A stretch of 64,000 bases of DNA from Luteibaculum oceani. Lineage in GTDB: Bacteria > Bacteroidota > Bacteroidia > Flavobacteriales_D > Luteibaculaceae. Shown one piece after another: positions 37,541-46,636 of this stretch (its first letter is position 1; every line of letters starts with the position of its first letter). Made by a program: the position numbers and the translations under genes. The DNA lies in the NCBI RefSeq assembly GCF_007995015.1, contig NZ_VORB01000003.1, positions 1-64,000 on the forward strand, in the 5' to 3' direction. The notes below the pieces were generated by a model, which did not search any database, was not told where the DNA came from, and worked only from the letters and a program-made list of their open reading frames with translations.

Positions 37541-40500
37541 TTAGTCTAGCGAAATATTCAAACCAAGTCCACGTAGCTCGTGAAGTAATACATTAAACGA
37601 TTCTGGTAATCCAGGCTCTGGAATAACCTCTCCTTTAACAATAGCCTCGTAAGCTCTAGCTCTTCCTACTACGTCATCCGACTTAATGGTAAGAATCTCT
37701 CTAAGGATATTAGCTGCACCAAATGCTTCAAGTGCCCATACCTCCATCTCTCCGAAACGCTGACCCCCGAATTGAGCCTTACCTCCAAGAGGTTGTTGCG
37801 TAATAAGCGAGTATGGTCCGATAGAACGTGCGTGCATTTTGTCATCAACCATGTGAGCAAGTTTAATCATGTAGATTACCCCTACTGTTGCTGGCTGATC
37901 GAAACGCTCTCCAGTTCCACCGTCGTATAGGTATGTTCTACCATTTCTTGGCACACCAGCCTCGTCGGTTTCCGCATTAATTTGGTCTAGAGATGCACCA
38001 TCAAAAATTGGTGTTGCATACTTCTTACCTAATTTTAATCCAGCCCATCCAAGAACAGTTTCATAAATCTGCCCAAGGTTCATACGAGATGGTACCCCAA
38101 GTGGGTTAAGAACGATATCTACTGGCGTTCCATCCTCTAGGAATGGCATATCCTCTTGACGAACGATCTTGGCTACAATACCCTTGTTTCCGTGACGTCC
38201 AGCCATCTTATCCCCTACTTTCAGTTTACGCTTTTTAGCCATGTAAACTTTAGCAAGCTTAATAATTCCTGCTGGTAACTCATCTCCAACTGAGATTTGG
38301 AAACGCTCTCTCTTGTATGCTCCAATTATATCCGCAGCTTTAATACTGAAGTTGTGAAGCAATTGCTTAATCAGACCGTTAACGTGCTCGTCGTTTGTCC
38401 AATTGTTAGGATTAACCTCCGCGTAAACAACACCTTGTAAGTTCTTCGCTGTGAACTTAACTCCCTTTTTAATGATTTCTTCATTAAACTTGTTAAGTAC
38501 ACCTGCAGAAGTTTTGCCTTGAAGAATTGTTAATAGTTTTTCTATTAACACCTTCTTAAGCTCACCCATTTCAAGGTCATGCTGCTTCTCTAGGCTCTCC
38601 AACATCGACTTCTCTGCACCTCTATTCTTGCGATCTTTTAGTGCCCGAGCAAATAACTTCTTGTCGATAACCACACCTCTGGTAGATGGTGGCGCTTTAA
38701 GAGATGCATCTTTAACATCTCCAGCCTTATCTCCAAAGATGGCTCTTAACAATTTCTCTTCTGGAGAAGGATCTGACTCTCCTTTAGGAGTAATCTTACC
38801 AATTAGAATATCACCGTCTTTTACATCGGCACCAATTCTAATTAATCCATTCTCATCAAGATCTTTAGTTGCCTCCTCCGATACGTTTGGAATATCAGCG
38901 GTAAGCTCTTCAAGACCTCTTTTAGTATCCCTTACTTCTAACACATACTCATCGATGTGTATAGAAGTAAAAATATCATCCTTTACTACAGACTCGGAAA
39001 TAACAATCGCATCCTCAAAGTTGTAACCTTTCCATGGCATGAAGGCCACTTTCATGTTACGACCAAGTGCTAGCTCTCCTTTTTCAGTTCCGTAACCTTC
39101 GCAAAGAACTTGTCCTTTTACAACTTTTTGACCTACACTTACAATAGGCTTAAGGTTGATACAAGTGCTCTGGTTGGTCTTTTTAAACTTGGTTAGTTTG
39201 TAGCTAACAGTATCGTCAGTAAATCTTACCAAACGATCTTCGTCGGTGAAATTGTACTTAATTTGAATTTCGTTCGCATCAACTGCAACAACGGTTCCTT
39301 CACCTTCTGCATTAAGTAGTACACGAGAATCTTCAGCAACGCGTTTTTCAAGACCCGTTCCAACGATTGGGCTCTGAGGCTTCATTAATGGTACCGCTTG
39401 ACGCATCATGTTCGATCCCATCAGTGCACGGTTGGCATCATCATGCTCCAAGAAAGGAATTAGAGATGCTGCGATAGATGCAATCTGGTTCGGAGCTACA
39501 TCCATCAAATTGATGTTCGATGGCTCAGTAACTGGGAAATCACCTTCAAGACGCGCCTTAATAAGATCGTTGGTAAAGGATCCATCCTTCTCAACAGGAG
39601 CGTTTGCTTGAGCAATGATTCTTTCGTCTTCTTCCTCAGCACTTAAGTACTTAACCTGGTCGAATTTTACTTTACCTTTTTCAACCTCACGGTATGGGGT
39701 TTCGATAAATCCAAGTCGGTTAACCTTTGCATAAACACAAAGAGAAGAAATAAGACCAATGTTTGGTCCTTCAGGAGTCTCAATAGTACAAAGTCTTCCG
39801 TAGTGCGTGTAGTGAACGTCACGAACCTCGAAACCTGCACGCTCTCTAGATAAACCACCAGGCCCAAGTGCCGATAATCTACGCTTGTGCGTAATTTCGG
39901 ACAGTGGGTTGGTTTGATCCATGAACTGAGATAGCTGGTTGGTACCGAAGAAAGAGTTAATTACCGACGATAATGTCTTGGCGTTAATAAGGTCGGTAGG
40001 GGTAAATACCTCATTATCTCTTACGTTCATACGCTCTCTAATTGTTCTAGCCATTCTAGCTAAACCAACAGAGAACTGATTGTACAACTGCTCTCCCACA
40101 GTTCTTACCCTTCTGTTAGAAAGGTGGTCAATATCATCCACATCAGCCTTAGAGTTTACTAACTCAATTAGGTATTTGATGATATTGATAATATCTACTT
40201 TGGTAAGGATTCTAACATCTTGTTCGATGTCCAAACCAAGCTTCTTGTTAATTCTAAAACGTCCTACTTCCCCAAGGTCGTATCTAGTTTCAGAGAAGAA
40301 AAGTTTATCGATAACTCCTCTTGCAGTGTCTAGATCTGGTGGTTCGGCATTACGTAACTGACGATAGATATGTTCAACAGCTTCTTTTTCGGAGTTAGAA
40401 GTGTCCTTTTGAAGTGTGTTGTAAATTATGCTGTAATCGGCATTATTAGCATCCTCCTTATGAAGGATAAGAGTTTTAACCCCAGCCTCTTGAATAAGCT

Positions 40501-41356
40501 CTAGGTGCTCCTCTTCGATAATAGTTTCACGATCAATGATTACCTCGTTTCTTTCGATGGAAACAACCTCACCTGTTTCTTCATCTACGAAGTCTTCAAT
40601 CCAAGTTTTAAGAACTCTTGCTGCTAATTTTCTACCCAAGAAAGACTTCATCGCCTTTTTGGTAACCTTAACTTCATCAGCAAGGTCGAAAATCTCAAGG
40701 ATATCCTTATCGGATTCGTAACCGATTGCTCTAAAAAGCGTGGTTACAGGTAACTTTTTCTTACGATCGATATAGGCGTACATTACGCTATTGATATCGG
40801 TCGCGAATTCTATCCAAGAACCTTTAAAAGGAATAATTCTTGCAGAATATAATCGAGTACCATTTGCGTGGCGGCTTTGTCCGAAGAACACCCCTGGAGA
40901 TCTGTGTAACTGAGATACAATTACTCTTTCAGCTCCATTTACCACGAAAGATCCTTTTGGAGTCATGTAAGGTAAAGACCCTAAATAAACATCCTGCACG
41001 ATGGTTTCGAAATCCTCGTGTTCTGGATCGGTACAGTACAGTTTTAATTTAGCCTTAAGCGGAACTGCGTAAGTTAAACCACGCTCGATACACTCATCGA
41101 TATCGTAGCGAGGAGGATCAATAAAATAATCCAAAAATTCCAGAACAAACTGATTTCTAGTATCAGTGATTGGAAAGTTTTCGCTAAATACCTTGTATAA
41201 ACCTTCAGACTTACGGTCTTCAGGGTTGGTATCCAGCTGGAAAAATTCTTTAAATGACTTCAATTGAATCTCGAGAAAATCTGGATAGTCTACAAGATTC
41301 TTTATGGATGCGAATGAAATTCGCGGATTAATATTTTCTAAAGTTGCAGTTGCCAA
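37541..41356 (-). CDS. rpoB: RNA polymerase beta subunit
   Basis: The 1,271-residue beta subunit is complete. The rifampicin-binding region (about 470-510) reads [13 protein letters not shown] and [19 protein letters not shown], so the residues most often altered in resistant mutants are wild type. The C-terminal switch/clamp part ([21 protein letters not shown], then the [12 protein letters not shown] segment) is conserved. The start codon is TTG at 41356, as no in-frame ATG occurs upstream and the conserved [11 protein letters not shown] begins nine residues in. It follows an attenuator-like hairpin after rplL. Confidence 0.98.
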   Translation of the reverse strand: MATATLENINPRISFASIKNLVDYPDFLEIQLKSFKEFFQLDTNPEDRKSEGLYKVFSENFPITDTRNQFVLEFLDYFIDPPRYDIDECIERGLTYAVPLKAKLKLYCTDPEHEDFETIVQDVYLGSLPYMTPKGSFVVNGAERVIVSQLHRSPGVFFGQSRHANGTRLYSARIIPFKGSWIEFATDINSVMYAYIDRKKKLPVTTLFRAIGYESDKDILEIFDLADEVKVTKKAMKSFLGRKLAARVLKTWIEDFVDEETGEVVSIERNEVIIDRETIIEEEHLELIQEAGVKTLILHKEDANNADYSIIYNTLQKDTSNSEKEAVEHIYRQLRNAEPPDLDTARGVIDKLFFSETRYDLGEVGRFRINKKLGLDIEQDVRILTKVDIINIIKYLIELVNSKADVDDIDHLSNRRVRTVGEQLYNQFSVGLARMARTIRERMNVRDNEVFTPTDLINAKTLSSVINSFFGTNQLSQFMDQTNPLSEITHKRRLSALGPGGLSRERAGFEVRDVHYTHYGRLCTIETPEGPNIGLISSLCVYAKVNRLGFIETPYREVEKGKVKFDQVKYLSAEEEDERIIAQANAPVEKDGSFTNDLIKARLEGDFPVTEPSNINLMDVAPNQIASIAASLIPFLEHDDANRALMGSNMMRQAVPLMKPQSPIVGTGLEKRVAEDSRVLLNAEGEGTVVAVDANEIQIKYNFTDEDRLVRFTDDTVSYKLTKFKKTNQSTCINLKPIVSVGQKVVKGQVLCEGYGTEKGELALGRNMKVAFMPWKGYNFEDAIVISESVVKDDIFTSIHIDEYVLEVRDTKRGLEELTADIPNVSEEATKDLDENGLIRIGADVKDGDILIGKITPKGESDPSPEEKLLRAIFGDKAGDVKDASLKAPPSTRGVVIDKKLFARALKDRKNRGAEKSMLESLEKQHDLEMGELKKVLIEKLLTILQGKTSAGVLNKFNEEIIKKGVKFTAKNLQGVVYAEVNPNNWTNDEHVNGLIKQLLHNFSIKAADIIGAYKRERFQISVGDELPAGIIKLAKVYMAKKRKLKVGDKMAGRHGNKGIVAKIVRQEDMPFLEDGTPVDIVLNPLGVPSRMNLGQIYETVLGWAGLKLGKKYATPIFDGASLDQINAETDEAGVPRNGRTYLYDGGTGERFDQPATVGVIYMIKLAHMVDDKMHARSIGPYSLITQQPLGGKAQFGGQRFGEMEVWALEAFGAANILREILTIKSDDVVGRARAYEAIVKGEVIPEPGLPESFNVLLHELRGLGLNISLD

Positions 41357-41402
41357 GACGATTGATATTATAAGATTAACAAGAAGGACCCTACACCAAC
41401 CA

Positions 41403-41443
41403 CAAAAAGGCTTAACCGCTTACCCGAGGGTAGCGGTTAAACC
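41403..41443 (-). terminator. Attenuator-like hairpin between rplL and rpoB
   Basis: On the minus strand GGTTTAACCGCTACCC pairs with GGGTAAGCGGTTAAGCC (one wobble, one bulged A) with a two-base loop, followed by five T and a G. It is in the same place as the partial terminator of the Escherichia coli rplJL-rpoBC operon, where it lowers rpoBC relative to ribosomal protein expression. Confidence 0.8.
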
Positions 41444-41466
41444 TAAAGTAGTTTTTAGAAATTGGA

Positions 41467-41844
41467 TTACTTAATCTCAACCTCAGCTCCGGCCTCTTCT
41501 AGAGATTTCTTAAGTGACTCAGCTTCGTCCTTAGCAACTCCTTCTTTCAATGATTTAGGAGCACCATCAACTAACTCTTTCGCCTCTTTAAGACCAAGTC
41601 CAGTTAACTCTTTTACTAATTTCACTACAGCTAGCTTAGAGCTACCAGCAGATTTTAGAATTACGTCGAACTCAGTTTTCTCTTCAGCAGCACCTTCGCC
41701 ACCACCTGCAGGTCCAGCAACCGCAACAGCAGCGGCAGCAGCAGGTTCAATTCCATACTCTTCTTTAAGAATGTTAGCTAGTTCGTTTACATCCTTAACG
41801 GTAAGGTTTACTAGTTCTTCAGCTAAAGCTTTTAAATCAGCCAT
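41467..41844 (-). CDS. rplL: Ribosomal protein bL12 (L7/L12)
   Basis: The 125-residue stalk protein has the N-terminal dimerisation helices ([23 protein letters not shown]), the Ala/Gly-rich hinge ([18 protein letters not shown]) and the C-terminal factor-binding domain ([34 protein letters not shown]). It is present as dimers on L10 and recruits translation factors to the ribosome. It starts 38 bp after rplJ and is followed by the attenuator-like hairpin before rpoB. Confidence 0.98.
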   Translation of the reverse strand: MADLKALAEELVNLTVKDVNELANILKEEYGIEPAAAAAVAVAGPAGGGEGAAEEKTEFDVILKSAGSSKLAVVKLVKELTGLGLKEAKELVDGAPKSLKEGVAKDEAESLKKSLEEAGAEVEIK

Positions 41845-41882
41845 TTTACTTGTTTTATTTGAAGGTTTTTAAATCTAATTGT

Positions 41883-42407
41883 TTATTCTTTTTCTGATAA
41901 GGCTTTTACTAAGCCGGCAATGGTATCTCCACCTGATGATTTAAGAGCAGAAATAACATTTTTCGCAGGAGATTGAAGTAATCCAATAACCTCTGCCAAT
42001 ACCTCGTCCTTAGACTTGATATTAACTAGGGCTTCTAGTTGGTTATCACCGATGTAAACGGCTTCATCAACCCAAGCACCTTTTAATACGGGCTTCTTAG
42101 ATTTCTTCCTGAATTGTTGAATTAACTTCGCAGGTACGTTTCCAGTTTCTGCAATCATAATTGCAGTTGGACCAGCAAGAACTGACTCTAATTCAGAGTA
42201 ATCCTTACCTTCTACGCGATCCATAGCTTTCTTAAGAAGTGTATTTTTAACTACACTTAGCTTAATGTTTTTCTTAAAACACTCGCGTCTTAAGTTGCTA
42301 GTTTGCTCAGCATCCAATTCAGCGGTATCAGCAATGTAAAGTACACTAGTTCCCTCTAATTGAGTAACTAGGTCTTCTATCATTTGATTTTTTTCGCTTT
42401 TGGTCAT
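41883..42407 (-). CDS. rplJ: Ribosomal protein uL10
   Basis: The 174-residue protein matches L10, which forms the base of the ribosomal stalk and binds L12 dimers through its C-terminal helix ([22 protein letters not shown]). The rRNA-binding domain shows [13 protein letters not shown] and [20 protein letters not shown]. In many bacteria L10 or L10-L12 represses its own operon by binding the leader RNA. The 25-bp gap after rplA is too short to hold a classic L10 leader structure. Confidence 0.97.
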   Translation of the reverse strand: MTKSEKNQMIEDLVTQLEGTSVLYIADTAELDAEQTSNLRRECFKKNIKLSVVKNTLLKKAMDRVEGKDYSELESVLAGPTAIMIAETGNVPAKLIQQFRKKSKKPVLKGAWVDEAVYIGDNQLEALVNIKSKDEVLAEVIGLLQSPAKNVISALKSSGGDTIAGLVKALSEKE

Positions 42408-42432
42408 CCTTTAATCTATTTAACCGGTGGGT

Positions 42433-43128
42433 TTATGCACCTACCGATTTAGGTTCAACCTGTACGCTAGGACTCATGGTGCTAGAAAGGAAAATGCTTT
42501 TCACATATGTTCCTTTTGCCGCAGCTGGTTTCATTTTAAGAAGTGTAGAAATGATTTCCTTCGCGTTTTCCGCAATTTTGGTGTCATCAAAAGATGCCTT
42601 TGCGATTGCAGCGTGGATGTTTCCAAACTTGTCTACTTTGAAATCAATTTTACCAGCTTTTACTTCAGAAACCGCTTTACCGATATCCATAGTAACTGTT
42701 CCCGTCTTAGGGTTAGGCATTAAACCACGTGGTCCTAAGATTCTACCAAGAGCACCAACTTTAGCCATAACATTTGGAGATGTAATAATTACATCAACAT
42801 CTGTCCAACCTCCTTTGATTTTCTCGATATACTCATCTAATCCAACGTGATCTGCACCAGCATCCTTAGCCTCTTGTTCTTTGTCTGGATTACAAAGCAC
42901 TAACACTTTTACATCCTTTCCAGTTCCATGAGGAAGAGAAACAGTACCTCTAACCATTTGGTTAGCCTTACGAGGATCAACGCCTAAACGAACGCTGATA
43001 TCCACCGTAGAATCGAATTTGGTATTGCTGATTTCTTTAACTATAGAAGCAGCTTCGCTTAATGTGTAAGCCTTCTCCCGGTCGTACTTGGTCAACGCCT
43101 CTTTTCTATTCTTCGTTAACTTACTCAT
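42433..43128 (-). CDS. rplA: Ribosomal protein uL1
   Basis: The 231-residue protein matches L1: an N-terminal domain with [19 protein letters not shown] and [20 protein letters not shown], the central domain ([38 protein letters not shown]) and a final strand. L1 binds 23S rRNA at the mobile stalk near the E site and often represses the rplKA mRNA. It lies 20 bp after rplK. Confidence 0.98.
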   Translation of the reverse strand: MSKLTKNRKEALTKYDREKAYTLSEAASIVKEISNTKFDSTVDISVRLGVDPRKANQMVRGTVSLPHGTGKDVKVLVLCNPDKEQEAKDAGADHVGLDEYIEKIKGGWTDVDVIITSPNVMAKVGALGRILGPRGLMPNPKTGTVTMDIGKAVSEVKAGKIDFKVDKFGNIHAAIAKASFDDTKIAENAKEIISTLLKMKPAAAKGTYVKSIFLSSTMSPSVQVEPKSVGA

Positions 43129-43148
43129 TGCTCTAATTTCTGATTTGG

Positions 43149-43586
43149 TTAAAATGGTTTAGCACCTTTAACTGTTAATCCCATAGAACGCGCAGTACCA
43201 GCGATGATACTCATTGCGCTTTCAATAGTAAAACAGTTTAAATCAGGCATCTTGTCTTCGGCGATAGCCTTAACCTGATCCCAGGTAACTGACCCAACTT
43301 TAACTCTGTTAGGCTCCGACGATCCGGACTTTAACTTGGCCGCTTCTAATAGCTGTACTGCAGCAGGTGGAGTCTTTACAACAAAATCGAAAGACTTATC
43401 ACTAAATACAGTGATAACCACAGGAAGCACCTTCCCAGCTTTGTCCTGAGTTCTGGCGTTAAACTGCTTACAAAACTCCATAATGTTCACCCCCTTCGCA
43501 CCAAGTGCTGGTCCTACTGGCGGTGATGGGTTTGCAGCTCCTCCTTTTACCTGTAGCTTAATTAAAGCAGCTATTTCCTTTGCCAT
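43149..43586 (-). CDS. rplK: Ribosomal protein uL11
   Basis: The 145-residue protein matches L11: the N-terminal domain [40 protein letters not shown], the central linker and the rRNA-binding C-terminal domain ending [16 protein letters not shown]. It forms the GTPase-associated centre with the L10 stalk and is involved in RelA-type stringent signalling in other bacteria. A 75-bp gap containing an imperfect hairpin separates it from nusG. Confidence 0.98.
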   Translation of the reverse strand: MAKEIAALIKLQVKGGAANPSPPVGPALGAKGVNIMEFCKQFNARTQDKAGKVLPVVITVFSDKSFDFVVKTPPAAVQLLEAAKLKSGSSEPNRVKVGSVTWDQVKAIAEDKMPDLNCFTIESAMSIIAGTARSMGLTVKGAKPF

Positions 43587-43611
43587 CGTTATGTTTATGT
43601 TTGGTCATTTA

Positions 43612-43644
43612 GAGTGATGTGGAAGCATTATTTTGGCATCACTC
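43612..43644 (-). other. Hairpin in the nusG-rplK gap
   Basis: GAGTGATG and CATCACTC form an 8-bp stem around a 17-base loop, just upstream of rplK. In E. coli the rplK leader is the L1 repressor site. Whether this element binds L1 cannot be told from sequence. Confidence 0.4.
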
Positions 43645-43661
43645 CAAATTCTATTAAATCC

Positions 43662-44210
43662 TTATTGTTTATCTACTTGCATATAGTTAAGTTCCACTGG
43701 AGTTTTCCTTCCAAATATCTTAACCATTACTTTTAATTTCTTCTTATCCTCTAGAATCTCCTCAACAACTCCATCAAAGTTGTTAAATGGACCATCTATT
43801 ACTTTCACTTTATCTCCTACAACGTAGTTGTTTTCAAATTCAACTTCGTTATCAGATAACTCATCAACCTTACCTAAGATTCTATTTACTTCAGACTCTC
43901 TTAACGGTAGTGGGTCTCCACCCTTTTCGGCTCCAAGAAAACCAATTACATTGGTTATGTTCTTAATAATGTGTGGAATTTCACCTTCTAAAGATGCCTC
44001 TATAATTACGTATCCTGGGAAGTAATTTCTTTCTTTGGCAACCTTTTTCCCATTTCTAATCTGATAAACCTTTTCAGTTGGTATCAGAATTTGAGAAATA
44101 TTCTTTTCCAAGCCGTAACGGGCAATCTCCAGCTCAAGAAATTCTTTCACCTTCTTTTCCTTGCCGTTTACAGCACGAACTACATACCAGTTTTTTCCAC
44201 TACTCGCCAT
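43662..44210 (-). CDS. nusG: Transcription termination/antitermination factor NusG
   Basis: The 182-residue protein has the NGN domain (NWYVVRAVNGKEKKVKEFLE, FPGYVIIEA, NVIGFLG) at about residues 1-115 and a C-terminal KOW domain (VVGDKVKVIDGPFNNFDGVV). NusG binds RNA polymerase beta', modulates pausing and links transcription to translation or Rho. It follows secE by three bases. Confidence 0.98.
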   Translation of the reverse strand: MASSGKNWYVVRAVNGKEKKVKEFLELEIARYGLEKNISQILIPTEKVYQIRNGKKVAKERNYFPGYVIIEASLEGEIPHIIKNITNVIGFLGAEKGGDPLPLRESEVNRILGKVDELSDNEVEFENNYVVGDKVKVIDGPFNNFDGVVEEILEDKKKLKVMVKIFGRKTPVELNYMQVDKQ

Positions 44211-44213
44211 AAC

Positions 44214-44441
44214 CTACAGATCTCCTAGTATTTGGTAAACGTATCCTAGAATACCTCTCCAAAGAGAATCTTCTCCGTTAATTCCGAAAATGTAATCCAT
44301 TAGAAAAATTAGCAACGCAATAATTGCAGATGCTACTAAAACTAGAATAGAAGAAGATTGTAACTCTTTCCACGTAGGCCAAGTTACCTTGTGTACCATC
44401 TCGTTGTACACATCTTCTATGTATGCTTTAATGTTTGCCAC
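44214..44441 (-). CDS. secE: Preprotein translocase subunit SecE
   Basis: The 75-residue protein has the short amphipathic helix with VTWPTWKELQSS, the SecE hallmark, and one membrane helix (ILVLVASAIIALLIFLMDYIF). It is the single-helix form that clamps SecY in the inner membrane. The start codon is GTG at 44441. It lies 16 bp after the tRNA-Trp gene and immediately before nusG, the near-universal order. Confidence 0.96.
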   Translation of the reverse strand: MANIKAYIEDVYNEMVHKVTWPTWKELQSSSILVLVASAIIALLIFLMDYIFGINGEDSLWRGILGYVYQILGDL

Positions 44442-44457
44442 TTGCTTAAGCTTTATG

Positions 44458-44530
44458 CACGGGTAGAGAGACTCGAACTCCCGACACCTGGTTTTGGAGA
44501 CCAGTGCTCTACCAACTGAGCTATACCCGT
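44458..44530 (-). tRNA. trnW: tRNA-Trp (CCA anticodon)
   Basis: The cloverleaf is complete: acceptor stem ACGGGTA/TACCCGT, D-arm with AGCTCAGTTGGTAGAGC, anticodon loop CTCCAAA with anticodon CCA, and T-loop GTTCGAGTC. The discriminator base is G and the 3' CCA is not encoded. It lies between tuf and secE. Confidence 0.97.
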
Positions 44531-44539
44531 TTAAACCAA

Positions 44540-44572
44540 AAGCATAAGACGGAATGTTACCGTCTTATGCTT
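44540..44572 (-). other. Long perfect hairpin between tuf and tRNA-Trp
   Basis: AAGCATAAGACGG pairs with CCGTCTTATGCTT (13 perfect bp, seven-base loop). A second, smaller hairpin, AATTCC-GAAA-GGAATT on the minus strand with a GNRA loop, lies at about 44589-44604, next to the tuf stop. Neither has a strong T-run, so RNA processing or partial termination is possible. Confidence 0.75.
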
Positions 44573-44607
44573 GGATTTCTATTGATAAATTCCTTTCGGA
44601 ATTTTAA

Positions 44608-45795
44608 TTACTCAACGATATCGGTAACCTGACCAGCACCTACTGTACGTCCACCTTCACGGATAGCGAAACGAAGACCTTTGTTCATCGCGATAGGAGC
44701 GATAAGCTCAACAGTAATAGATACGTTATCTCCAGGAAGTACCATTTCTCTACCATCTTCTAGGTTGATCTCTCCAGTTACATCAGTAGTTCTGAAGTAG
44801 AACTGAGGACGGTATTTGTTACGGAATGGAGTGTGACGTCCACCTTCTTCTTTCTTAAGAACGTATACCTCAGCCTTGAACTTAGTGTGAGGAGTTACAG
44901 AACCTGGCTTAGCGATAACCATACCTCTTTTGATGTCTGATTTCTCAACACCACGTAGAAGTAATCCAACGTTATCTCCAGCTTCACCTCTGTCAAGAAT
45001 CTTACGGAACATCTCAACACCAGTTACAGTAGAGTTCATTCTTTCAGCACCCATACCGATGATCTCTACAGGATCTCCAGAGTTGATAACTCCAGTTTCG
45101 ATACGACCAGTTGCTACAGTACCACGACCAGTAATAGAGAATACATCTTCAACTGGCATTAGGAAATCCTTGTCAACTTCTCTTGGTGGCTCTTCGATCC
45201 AAGTATCAACAGCATCCATTAGCTCATCAACTTTAGCAACCCACTCAGCTTCTCCGTTAAGAGCACCAAGAGCAGAACCTTGGATTACTGGAGTGTTGTC
45301 ACCATCATAATCGTAGAAAGAAAGCAATTCACGTACTTCCATGTCAACTAGCTCTAAAAGCTCAGCATCGTCAACCATGTCGCACTTGTTAAGGAATACC
45401 ACGATACGAGGTACACCTACCTGACGACCAAGAAGGATGTGCTCACGAGTTTGAGGCATAGGACCATCAGTAGCAGCTACCACTAAGATCGCACCGTCCA
45501 TCTGAGCAGCACCAGTTACCATGTTCTTAACGTAATCGGCGTGACCTGGACAGTCAACGTGTGCATAGTGACGCTTCTCTGTTTGGTACTCAATGTGCGA
45601 AGTATTAATTGTAATACCACGCTCTTTTTCCTCAGGAGCGTTATCAATTGTATCAAAATCTCTTGATTCTGCGAATCCTTTGTCAGAAAGAACTTTAGAA
45701 ATCGCTGCAGTAAGAGTAGTCTTACCGTGGTCTACGTGACCGATTGTACCAATATTTAAGTGTGGTTTGGTACGCTCGAAATTTGCTTTAGCCAT
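44608..45795 (-). CDS. tuf: Elongation factor Tu
   Basis: The 395-residue GTPase delivers aminoacyl-tRNA to the ribosome. G1 is GHVDHGKTT (about 19-27), G2 the RGITIN segment, G3 [10 protein letters not shown]4 NKCD and G5 GSAL, followed by the two beta-barrel domains to the usual [11 protein letters not shown] end. It lies 44 bp after a tRNA-Thr gene in the classic tRNA-tuf order. No other tuf copy is in the window. Confidence 0.98.
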   Translation of the reverse strand: MAKANFERTKPHLNIGTIGHVDHGKTTLTAAISKVLSDKGFAESRDFDTIDNAPEEKERGITINTSHIEYQTEKRHYAHVDCPGHADYVKNMVTGAAQMDGAILVVAATDGPMPQTREHILLGRQVGVPRIVVFLNKCDMVDDAELLELVDMEVRELLSFYDYDGDNTPVIQGSALGALNGEAEWVAKVDELMDAVDTWIEEPPREVDKDFLMPVEDVFSITGRGTVATGRIETGVINSGDPVEIIGMGAERMNSTVTGVEMFRKILDRGEAGDNVGLLLRGVEKSDIKRGMVIAKPGSVTPHTKFKAEVYVLKKEEGGRHTPFRNKYRPQFYFRTTDVTGEINLEDGREMVLPGDNVSITVELIAPIAMNKGLRFAIREGGRTVGAGQVTDIVE

Positions 45796-45839
45796 AATGG
45801 AGGTTTTATTACTTATTTTAACTTAAACACAAAAACCTG

Positions 45840-45911
45840 AGCCAATGACGGGATTTGAACCCGTGACCTCTTCCTTACCAAGGAAGCACTCTACCCCTGA
45901 GCTACATCGGC
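45840..45911 (-). tRNA. trnT: tRNA-Thr (GGT anticodon)
   Basis: The acceptor stem is GCCGATG/CATTGGC (one G-T wobble); the D-arm, anticodon stem CTTCC/GGAAG with GGT, and T-loop GTTCAAATC are intact. The 3' CCA is not encoded. It is the last of four tRNAs before tuf. Confidence 0.97.
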
Positions 45912-45921
45912 TTAAAAATTG

Positions 45922-45994
45922 AGCGGGAGACGAGGTTCGAACTCGCGACATTTAGCTTGGAAGGCTAATGCTCTACCAACTGAGCTACTCCCGC
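45922..45994 (-). tRNA. trnG: tRNA-Gly (TCC anticodon)
   Basis: The acceptor stem is GCGGGAG with CTCCCGC, the anticodon stem TTAGC/GCTAA encloses loop CTTCCAA with TCC, and the T-loop is GTTCGAACC. The 3' CCA is not encoded. It lies 10 bp before the next tRNA-Thr. Confidence 0.97.
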
Positions 45995-46027
45995 TTATTT
46001 TTAATCCTTTGTCAAATAAAATAATGG

Positions 46028-46110
46028 TGGGGAGAGCAGGATTCGAACCTGCGAAGGTATACACCAACAGATTTACAGTCTGTCCTCGTTGGCCGCTTGA
46101 GTATCTCCCC
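46028..46110 (-). tRNA. trnY: tRNA-Tyr (GTA anticodon)
   Basis: The acceptor stem GGGGAGA/TCTCCCC, anticodon GTA and a long variable arm identify tRNA-Tyr (class II, 83 nt). Discriminator A is followed by an encoded CCA at 46027-46025, unlike the other four tRNAs in this window. Confidence 0.97.
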
Positions 46111-46123
46111 AATTCCATCTTTG

Positions 46124-46197
46124 AGCCTCCAGTAGGATTCGAACCAACGACCTGCTGATTACAAATCAGCTGCTCTAGCCAACTGAGCTATGGAGGC
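46124..46197 (-). tRNA. trnT: tRNA-Thr (TGT anticodon)
   Basis: The acceptor stem is GCCTCCA/TGGAGGC, anticodon stem GCTGA/TCAGC with loop TTTGTAA and anticodon TGT, and T-loop GTTCGAATC. The 3' CCA is not encoded. It is the first tRNA of the tuf transcript. Confidence 0.97.
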
Positions 46198-46220
46198 AAT
46201 TTTTACTATGAAAAAGAACT

Positions 46221-46249
46221 AAAAAAAGACCCTCTCTGTGAAAGGGTCT
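46221..46249 (-). terminator. Terminator after hpf, overlapping the tRNA-tuf promoter start site
   Basis: AGACCCT pairs with AGGGTCT around an eight-to-nine-base loop and is followed by seven T on the minus strand. It terminates the rpsU-xerC-hpf unit. The first arm lies 2-8 bases downstream of the -7 box of the next promoter. Confidence 0.88.
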
Positions 46250-46250
46250 G

Positions 46251-46280
46251 CAAATGTAATAAGAAAATTAATCTCCCAAA
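46251..46280 (-). promoter_or_regulatory. Near-ideal Bacteroidota promoter of the tRNA-tuf-secE-nusG-rpl-rpo cluster
   Basis: TTTG at 46280-46277 and TACATTTG at 46258-46251 are separated by exactly 18 bp, matching the primary sigma consensus of Bacteroidota. Start of transcription is expected at about 46244-46247, some 50 bases before the first tRNA. Confidence 0.85.
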
Positions 46281-46308
46281 ATTTTTGAGAAAAAAATATG
46301 AGATTTTT

Positions 46309-46611
46309 TTAGTGCGATGTGCTCAACTTCTCCTTGTGTTTTTTCAATTGCCTTCTCAAGGCCTCTACGGCACCGTCGGTTGCCTCCTCAAAAGACTTGC
46401 ACTGCTTTTTCGCAAAAAGGTCTTTTCCAGGTACATTAAGCTTTATCTCAGCTACCTTATTTTCCTTGGTCTCTGCTTTATCTAATCGCAAAAATACTTC
46501 GCTCGCTATTATTTTGTTGTCAAACTGCCTTAGCTTGTTCACTTTCTCTTCAATGAAATTGAGTAGCTTAATGTCTGCATCAAAATGGATGGAATGAACC
46601 TTTACCTCCAT
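46309..46611 (-). CDS. hpf: Ribosome hibernation promoting factor (short form)
   Basis: The 100-residue protein matches the HPF/RaiA S30AE domain: VKVHSIHFDADIKLLNFIEEKVNKL, a VFLRLDK strand, and the basic C-terminal helix with EALRRQLKKHKEK. The long-form C-terminal dimerisation domain is absent, so it is the short type that works in 100S or inactive 70S formation. It lies 25 bp after xerC and ends before a strong terminator. Confidence 0.94.
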   Translation of the reverse strand: MEVKVHSIHFDADIKLLNFIEEKVNKLRQFDNKIIASEVFLRLDKAETKENKVAEIKLNVPGKDLFAKKQCKSFEEATDGAVEALRRQLKKHKEKLSTSH

Positions 46612-46636
46612 AAACTTTATTTTTTAGGGTTAAACA

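Noticed and set aside
39850-39960. Rifampicin-resistance changes in rpoB
   Set aside because: The QLSQFMDQ...[12 protein letters not shown] region has the usual sensitive-type residues.
42408-42432. L10 leader regulatory RNA before rplJ
   Set aside because: Only 25 bp separate rplA and rplJ, too little for a leader structure.
45912-46118. Minus-strand ORF across tRNA-Gly and tRNA-Tyr
   Set aside because: It consists of tRNA sequence and spacers and has no independent coding signal.
45919-46158. Plus-strand ORF of 79 codons with GRRGSNSRHLAWKANALPTE and VGFEPTTC motifs
   Set aside because: It is antisense to three tRNA genes. These motifs are the well-known artefact of translating tRNA T-arms in reverse, not a protein.
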